From Fomitopsis serialis (Eukaryota; Basidiomycota; Agaricomycetes; Polyporales; Fomitopsidaceae), in contig NW_025954988.1 of assembly GCF_022376445.1 (NCBI RefSeq), positions 62,001-126,000 of the forward strand: a stretch of 64,000 nt of DNA, in the 5' to 3' direction. Both the position numbers and the translations under genes were made by a program. Below, in pieces: positions 58,205 to 64,000 of the stretch (position 1 is the first letter of the stretch; each line of letters starts with the position of its first letter). Under the pieces are notes generated by a model, which saw only the letters and a list, made by a program, of their open reading frames with translations, ran no database searches and was not told the DNA's origin.

Positions 58205-58823
58205 GGGCGTGGAGGATGCAGACGAGGATTGGCCGGTCTCAGTTGGGATGCAACATCGAGCTCGTGACGGGTCGCATCACCGTGACAGCGACTCAGCCAA
58301 AGGGAAGGGAACACTGAGAATCATAGGTGGGCCAAGCGTGTGCACAGTGTCCGCAGCCATCGTCGTCGAGGACCACTAGGACTTCAAGCCATCCATTCAC
58401 TCAAATGTCAGCCAAACGCCAGTGTATATGTACTTACGTCCCGGCATAGATATTATGTAATGGTGTGTTCAAGGCTGGTCAGTGCATCGCGCTGATATGT
58501 ACACCATTCGTCAAACTGCAATATTGGCCTGCTGAGATGGTCTCAGCAGTAGCTCTAGAGTTCTCGCCTCTTGAAAACCCACTGGGACTGTTTGACACAG
58601 ATGTCGGCGATGTGGTGGTACTGGCGCTACACCGGGCTAACCAATGCGAAATTGACATTGTATGATCCAGAGAGTCGTGTGGTACTGTACTTGCACGCTG
58701 TCAAGTCACCAGTGATCAAGCTCAAGCTGGATAGGTCGCTGGACGCTGCCATGACCACTGCTACCGGGTACAGTTCTGAGTTCATATCGCCGGCGTCGCA
58801 ACACTGGTTCACCAACAATGACA

Positions 58824-59811
58824 TTATGCCTTCTTCTGCCGCTCCTCGTGCTGCTTCCTCATCATCTGTGCAACAAACCCATCGACCACCCCCTCAGGCA
58901 GCAGTCCAACCGCCCAGACCATGATCGCATGCGCCATCCACGGTGTGTAGTACCTCTTTCCACACCCAGCCTTGTTCACCAACGCCCTCCCGAATTGCTC
59001 CGCGCTGGGAGCAGACATCGTCACGTTCTGCGGGTTGCCGGCCGTAGCGACCGACGCGACTGCGAGGTACTCAAACTCCACGCCGGACGGGGTGCCCCAG
59101 CGGCGCTCGTCGTTGTCGAGGCCGCGCGTGAGCACGGCGAGGAATCCCTTGGTGGCCGCATAAACAGAGAGGGTTGGCGGCGCTGCGGTCGCAGCGTGCG
59201 ATCCGACAAACTGCACGAGGACAGGTCCGTGCTGGGCGGTGGTCCGCAATTTAGGGAGGAGCGCACGGGTGAGGAGTAAGGGGAAGAAATCATTCCAGGC
59301 GACGAGCTCGACCAGTGCTGTGTCACTGGAATCATCAATCCTGCGAGAAGGTAGGTTTCAAGTTAGCAGAGAGATGCTGTTCATGGCTGCAATGCGCTCA
59401 CCTTTCCTTGGCCATGTATGCCCCGCCGACATTCTGGACCACGAGCGTGACGTTCAAGTCGGCAAACGGCTTGATCAGCTGGGTGAAGTCGTGTCCGCCC
59501 TTCGCAGCGTCTGCGATGAAGTAGCGTACGTCGCCGCTGCGTCGAGTCTTGAGCTCATCGACAACCTTGCGGACTTTGTCCTCGTTACGCCCGTGAATGA
59601 TCAAGTTGAAGCCCTTGGCAAACAGCTCGTGTGCGACCGCCTTGCCAATGCCATCAGACGCGCCGGTAACGATGGCGTAGGGTGCAGGCCCATGAAGGTA
59701 CTTCTGCACCGACGAGGGTTTGAGGAGGTAGAACCAGAGAAACTCTAGGAAGCGGAAAACTTGACTGGCAATGACTAAAGCACCGACGAGGAATACCAAA
59801 GAGGACAACAT
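58824..59811 (-). CDS. Membrane-anchored short-chain dehydrogenase/reductase, paralogue C
   Basis: I place the start at 59811 (MLSSLVFLVGALVIASQVFR), because it aligns with the starts of paralogues A and B and has a TATA-like TATATA about 75 bp upstream (near 59885). An upstream in-frame start at 59973 is possible. The exon continues LLKPSSVQKYLHGPAPYAIV, TGASDGIGKAVAHELFAKGF and QNVGGAYMAKER; the intron is about 59402-59342 (GTGAGC to CGCAG), at the same position as in A and B. The second exon has AWNDFFPLLLTRALLPKL, QFVGSHAATAAPP and YAATKGFLAVLTRG (Y-x3-K). The C-terminus ends in basic residues (MMRKQHEERQKKA). It lies in tandem with paralogue B. Confidence 0.86.
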
Positions 59812-59967
59812 CTCAAAGTTAGCCCAAGCAGTCAGAGGGACGAATCCAAGGAGTCTGTCAAGAGGAAGAATGCAACCGAGGCCATATATAGGGATCATCT
59901 TGAGCTTATGAATGAGTCGAAAGAGCGATGGCATCGGCCAAGCCTGAGCATACTCTAAGCACGATAT

Positions 59968-60102
59968 CGGCACTTTGTGAACGTAGTCCTTCGGCGGCTC
60001 TGCCTAAAGCTTATTAGTCATATACAGTACACCATCGGCATTTCGTGAACGTAGTCCCTCGGCTCTGCGCAAAGTTTAGTCTTATACTGTACACCACTGG
60101 CA
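59968..60102. repeat. Two tandem copies of a roughly 68-bp unit
   Basis: The first unit begins near 59968 and the second near 60036. Both share GTGAACGTAGTCCYTCGG, CTCTGC, AAAG, TTAGTC and TACWGTACACCA. The pair sits upstream of SDR paralogue C. The copies have diverged by small indels. Confidence 0.75.
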
Positions 60103-60275
60103 CCATCACGACGATCGCTGTCACGCCAACGCGTCAACGCGTCGTCCTCTGGGCATTGTATCATCTGTACAGAATGCCCTATATATGGACTCAAGCCTGC
60201 AAAGGGCTGTCCCGGTATTTTACAAATGGACAGTACATCGTGGCACTCAACCATGAACAGCGAGCGAGTAACGAC

Positions 60276-61669
60276 TCACGGGTTCACGGACGCTGGGCTG
60301 AAAAGAGGACCATGCGTGTACGACGGTGCTCTCGGGACAGTCGGCATAAACGCGCGTCTGGACGCCAAGTCCTCATCAGGCCCCAGCGAATGCACATACT
60401 TGACTGACACACGCACCGGTTCAGCACAAGCCCTTTGAGCGCACGTATCTCTCGCTTCACTTCCTCCTCGATTCCCGGGGGCGTATTTGGCTCGAAGCCC
60501 AGCCTCAGGGTATCGTAGGTACGCGTGGCGATGTAACCGGTGAGGTCTGTCAATGTGTTCAGCGTATGTTGGAAGCGACTGGGTTCGTGAGCGGCGCGGG
60601 CGGGCAAGGCCGCTTTGAGTGTGTATAGCGACTGCATGAGCGGCGGTGCGGGGGGAGGGAGCGGGTGTGTATATGACCATAATGACGTGTCCTTGGTGGT
60701 GTCTTCGTGGAACAGCGGGCTGCTTGTCAGTGTCTGCCAGAGTTGCTCCTAGCGAAAGTGCTCAACAATCAATCCGGAAAATTGGCGAAGTTCGTGACGT
60801 ACATGTCGCACAGATCCCTCGTCGTCTTTCATCCATGTAATCTTTCCTTCCAACACGAGGAACATAGCCTCAGGCGTCGCTGGCTTCTTCTCTGCAGCGA
60901 GATCCGCGAGTGCACAGCGCAGAAGTGTGACGTCAGGTACATCTTGACTGCTTTCACTTGCCTTGACGACTTCGTCTAGGGTCTGACATTGTCCATAATG
61001 AACGTCCTCCGCGGGCGCGGGGCGGGGCAGCACAGCGACAGTCTCTCCTTGTGTAGCTTTGAGTGATTCCAACGATGCTGCTAGCCGACCAAGTAGGTCC
61101 TTTTGGTGTGTTTGCAAGGCGTGTCGCGCCTGATACGTTTGGGCAATCCTAGGGTATAGGAAACGCTAATACCGGGTTACATGAGTGTGAGGACGCTGAA
61201 GACAGGGACGCACGAAGTAGATGACTAGAAGGGCAGCAGAGCCACCTGCTATCCAACTGAATATTCTGCCAATGCCGAGAAATAGGGCAGGTAGGTTGGA
61301 TGGAGGGGGCTGTGGGTATGTTCGTGGAGGGACAATCGGGGCCTGAGGAGGCTAAGTCCGCACAAGGTTCAGCCAAACACTCTATGGGTGTAATACGATG
61401 ATATTGACCGTCTCCTGCAGCAGAATGGATATCTCCGCATTGTCGAGTCCCTTTTCCGCCAAGAATCTGCGTTTCGCAGTATAGTCATCGTGTCGGACCT
61501 GGGGTGAGCTGAGGAACGCGCGAGCCTTGTCGAGTAGGTCGGTTCTGTCGTTGTTGGGAGCTACAAAAGCGTCCTCCTGAGGCTTGGGATCACTTTGTGC
61601 GACAGGTTGAGACGCCTCTGTCGGAGTGCTAGTAGAGGATTCTGGTGTGTCTGCAGGCTGGTCGACCAT
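60276..61669 (-). CDS. PEX14: Peroxin 14
   Basis: Pex14 docks the Pex5-cargo receptor at the peroxisome membrane. The start at 61669 (MVDQPADTPESSTSTPTEAS) leads to the conserved N-terminal Pex5-binding domain: DRTDLLDKARAFLSSPQVRH and KRRFLAEKGLDNAEISILLQ. A second exon has a Pro-rich linker, then RIFSWIAGGSAALLVIYFV (the membrane segment). Exon 3 gives coiled coil (THQKDLLGRLAASLESLKAT) and VLEGKITWMKDDEGSVRH. Exon 4 is EQLWQTLTSSPLFHEDTTKD with YTLKAALPARAAHEP and IEEEVKREIRALKGLVLNR. The last exon is RAFMPTVPRAPSYTHGPLF, stop at 60278-60276. The splice phases fit. The gene is head-to-head with ATG15, with only 281 bp between the starts. Confidence 0.88.
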
Positions 61670-61950
61670 GGCTGTAGTGCGCAGCCTCACGCCACTACAA
61701 TCGGGCATGCTTCGGTCATCCCCACACGAGGACACGAGGATCCGGAGGCACGTGAAAAGCATGTTCGCGATTATGGGCGCTTGGGCGGTGGTGTCCTCAC
61801 TTCACCCCTACGGTCATCTCAGTCGATCCTCTACATTCAGCGCTCAGCACTCAGTGGCTTGACTCTCCTTCGTACATCAAAGGGTACCAGCTACATCTGT
61901 GCTATATATACTTTCCACAACGATTTCTGGCACGAGTTCATGATCCGCAC

Positions 61951-63547
61951 ATGATGTTTCCGAACTTGCTCCCTAATGCTCTGCAATATCTCCTGGCATC
62001 GTTCCTGTGGTCGAAGGATAGCTCGCCCCGTGAACCACCGCTGCGCTTCGAGCTTCGTCACATACATGCACTTGCGAACTCGTCAAGGGTTGTTTTCGCC
62101 GACGTACATCCTGCGTCGTCGAGCTTCGCCGCTGAGGACTACGGAGTCGGCACCAAACCCATGACCGTGCACCGACCAACCTCACACGCTCTTTTCTCGA
62201 GTGCTCGCTTCAGGGGGCTCACGAATGTGCCATGGGACGAGATCGAACTAGAGGGACCGGATATACAGGACCGAGAGACCCTGTTGACGTTGGCGAAGAT
62301 GACGAACAATGCATATTCTGAGCCGACGGACAGCGATTGGTATGACTTGGGTCCGGACTGGGATAACAGGGTACGTGCCCTTGATAATAGTTCAACGCTC
62401 ACTGTGCTCAAGTCCCGGGTAGACCTACCCATTCGGTTGGGAACCAGATGCGGATGGGTTCCGCGGGCATGTCTTCGCCACGCCGGACAACTCGACCGTC
62501 GTTATCTCTGTCAAGGGCACCTCCGCAGGCTGGCTCGTGGGCGGCGGTGGGTCGACGACGAAGAAGGACAAGCTGAACGATAACCTACTGTTTTCGTGCT
62601 GCTGTGCGCGTGTGGGGCCCACGTGGTCGCCGGTCTGCGGATGCTACGAGGGCGGCTACAAGTGTGACCAAGGATGCTTAGAGAAATCACTTGCGGAAGA
62701 TAGTATGTTCTACTCGGTTGGGACGGTACGTGCCAGCTTGCACTCCATGTGGTCCCTGTATTTATTACGCGCGCAGAACTTGTATTATAATGTGACTTAT
62801 ATGTACCCAACGTCGAACATTTGGCTAGTCGGTGAGTCACATCATCATGCTGTTGCTCGTAGTCGCTGACAGGTTTGGATTTCTAGGTCATTCCCTCGGC
62901 GGCTCATTGGCGTCGCTCCTTGGCGTAACCTTTGGTGCACCGGTTGTGGCGTTCGAAGCTCCAGGAGAGAAGCTGGCAGCCAAGCGGCTACACCTACCAT
63001 CGCCAGTAAGTATGGAGGTGCTTTGGCTCACCATTCCTGCTCACAATCAACGCAGCCTTCCGTTCAGCATATCACACACGTATACCACACGGCGGACCCG
63101 ATAGCCATGGGCGCCTGCAACGGGGTTGCCTCGTCGTGTGCCATAGCAGGATATGCCATGGAGACCAAGTACGTTCAATTGAATTCAACTTTTCGGCAGC
63201 TCACCCCTTGTCTCGCCTTCAGGTGCCACCTCGGCAAGGTTGTCCGTTATGACACCGTGTCAGAGCTCGGCTGGGCTGTGGACATCCGCACTCACGGCAT
63301 CAGGGTGATCGTCGAGAAATTGCTTGCATCTGACTGGGGTGGTGGAGGAGACGGCGACGATAAGAATGGCACACACAAGGCTGTTCCAGACTTGATTGAC
63401 GAAGAAGACTGTATTGTATGTGTTCTGAGTCACTCATATAGTCAGTGCGTCGTACTAACTTGGTGACGTCCACAGGATTGTTTCAACTGGGAGTTTGGCG
63501 ACTATCGGAATGTTTCGTCGATGTCCTGCGGATCTAATGGGCTATAA
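61951..63547 (+). CDS. ATG15: Atg15-like autophagic vacuolar lipase
   Basis: Atg15 breaks down the membranes of autophagic and Cvt bodies inside the vacuole. The start at 61951 (an in-frame ATG follows at 61954) gives [20 protein letters not shown], a weak hydrophobic anchor. The body reads [48 protein letters not shown], then after an intron [20 protein letters not shown] and [15 protein letters not shown] Cys-rich stretch ([20 protein letters not shown]) follows. The catalytic serine motif [13 protein letters not shown] is split by an intron (about 62831-62886) just before the histidine. [15 protein letters not shown] carries the likely Asp, and [20 protein letters not shown] with [11 protein letters not shown] the likely His. 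The last exon ends [26 protein letters not shown] box lies near 61903. Confidence 0.9.
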
Positions 63548-63950
63548 TTTCTTGCGTACTTAAGCTTCTAATACAGCCTTCTAATACAGTTGGTATGATT
63601 GCACCTCTCCACCACGGAATATAGCAAATATACTAGGTGCTGCGGTCAGACAAGTCCAGGTAAGCCATCTGATGTCTTGAATACTATTGAACAGCAGTCT
63701 GCGTTCACAGAAGATCTATGCACTGCCGACGGCCTACTGCAAAGACATATCTCCTTAAGTACATGCCTCGTCTCACTTGAGCTCGTACGCTGCTTCCCGT
63801 GACCGTGTCCAGGCGCTGATACATCATTCCGGTAGGCGCCGGAGCCGAATATGCCTTGTCCGAAGTTGAAGCGCTGACTCTTGGGCACACGATCATAACG
63901 ATTTCTTCACACAGGCTGCGTTCTCTCCACGCTCCTTCTCTTTGACGACG
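63548..63950. promoter_or_regulatory. Intergenic region before the last partial gene
   Basis: These 400 bp hold the ATG15 3' flank and the upstream region of the gene starting at 63951. I see no coding signal. Confidence 0.35.
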
Positions 63951-64000
63951 ATGCTCTCTGTTCTACACGCCCTAGCAGCCGTAGGCATTGTTCTCCTCAT
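63951..64000 (+). CDS. Start of a secreted or membrane protein (cut at the window edge)
   Basis: The ATG at 63951 opens MLSVLHALAAVGIVLL, a typical hydrophobic signal peptide or signal anchor. A CA-rich, pyrimidine-rich leader (CTCCTTCTCTTTGACGACG) precedes it. The window ends after 16 codons, so no identity can be given. Confidence 0.5.
   Translation, partial: MLSVLHALAAVGIVLL

Overview
The window is nuclear DNA of a filamentous fungus, most likely a mushroom-forming basidiomycete (Agaricomycetes; a polypore-like species is a guess). The evidence is the very dense spliceosomal introns of about 50-70 nt with GTRNGT donors and YAG acceptors, the GC-rich coding sequence, and recognisable fungal genes such as LEU2, VPS17, RIB1, KRE6/SKN1, CUE3/ASCC2, PEX14 and ATG15. 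No operons, CRISPR arrays or phage genes are present. All products are inferred by reading conceptual translations by eye. Splice sites are the best consensus match and could be off by a few bases.

Layout. 0-9 kb is conserved housekeeping: NOB1 (ribosome maturation, runs off the left edge), a small coiled-coil protein, LEU2 (leucine synthesis), VPS17 (retromer sorting nexin) and RIB1 (riboflavin synthesis). 9-10.6 kb is gene-free and holds a roughly 325-bp foldback (MITE-like) element. 10.6-17.5 kb carries a SIM-plus-zinc-finger-like protein, a multi-pass membrane protein and an M28 glutamate-carboxypeptidase-like enzyme. 18.0-20.7 kb is a 5'-truncated, frameshifted glutaminase A gene, followed by a tRNA-Gly(GCC).

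21.2-30.9 kb is the most unusual part. Two inverted arms of about 1.75 kb each carry two copies of an intron-containing gene for a 31-residue cysteine-rich peptide, four copies in all. The arms enclose a decayed PLC-like phosphodiesterase pseudogene and an intact KRE6/SKN1 (GH16) gene for cell-wall beta-glucan synthesis. I do not recognise the peptide family; three of the four copies are identical in protein sequence.

31-49 kb holds an uncharacterised fungal protein, a membrane-anchored SDR, the CUE-domain RQT factor CUE3/ASCC2, a very large disordered protein, a second type of SDR (SDR16C/RDH10-like), an F-box-like protein and a multi-exon hypothetical. 49.1-53.7 kb is gene-poor. 53.7-64 kb holds a CASTOR-like ACT-domain protein with an apparent one-base frameshift, two SDR paralogues of the 32-kb gene, PEX14 head-to-head with ATG15, and the first codons of a secreted or membrane protein at the right edge.

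Functional themes are membrane trafficking and organelle turnover (VPS17, PEX14, ATG15), biosynthesis (LEU2, RIB1), ribosome maturation and rescue (NOB1, CUE3), wall synthesis (KRE6) and lineage-specific expansion (SDR trio, Cys-rich peptide quartet).
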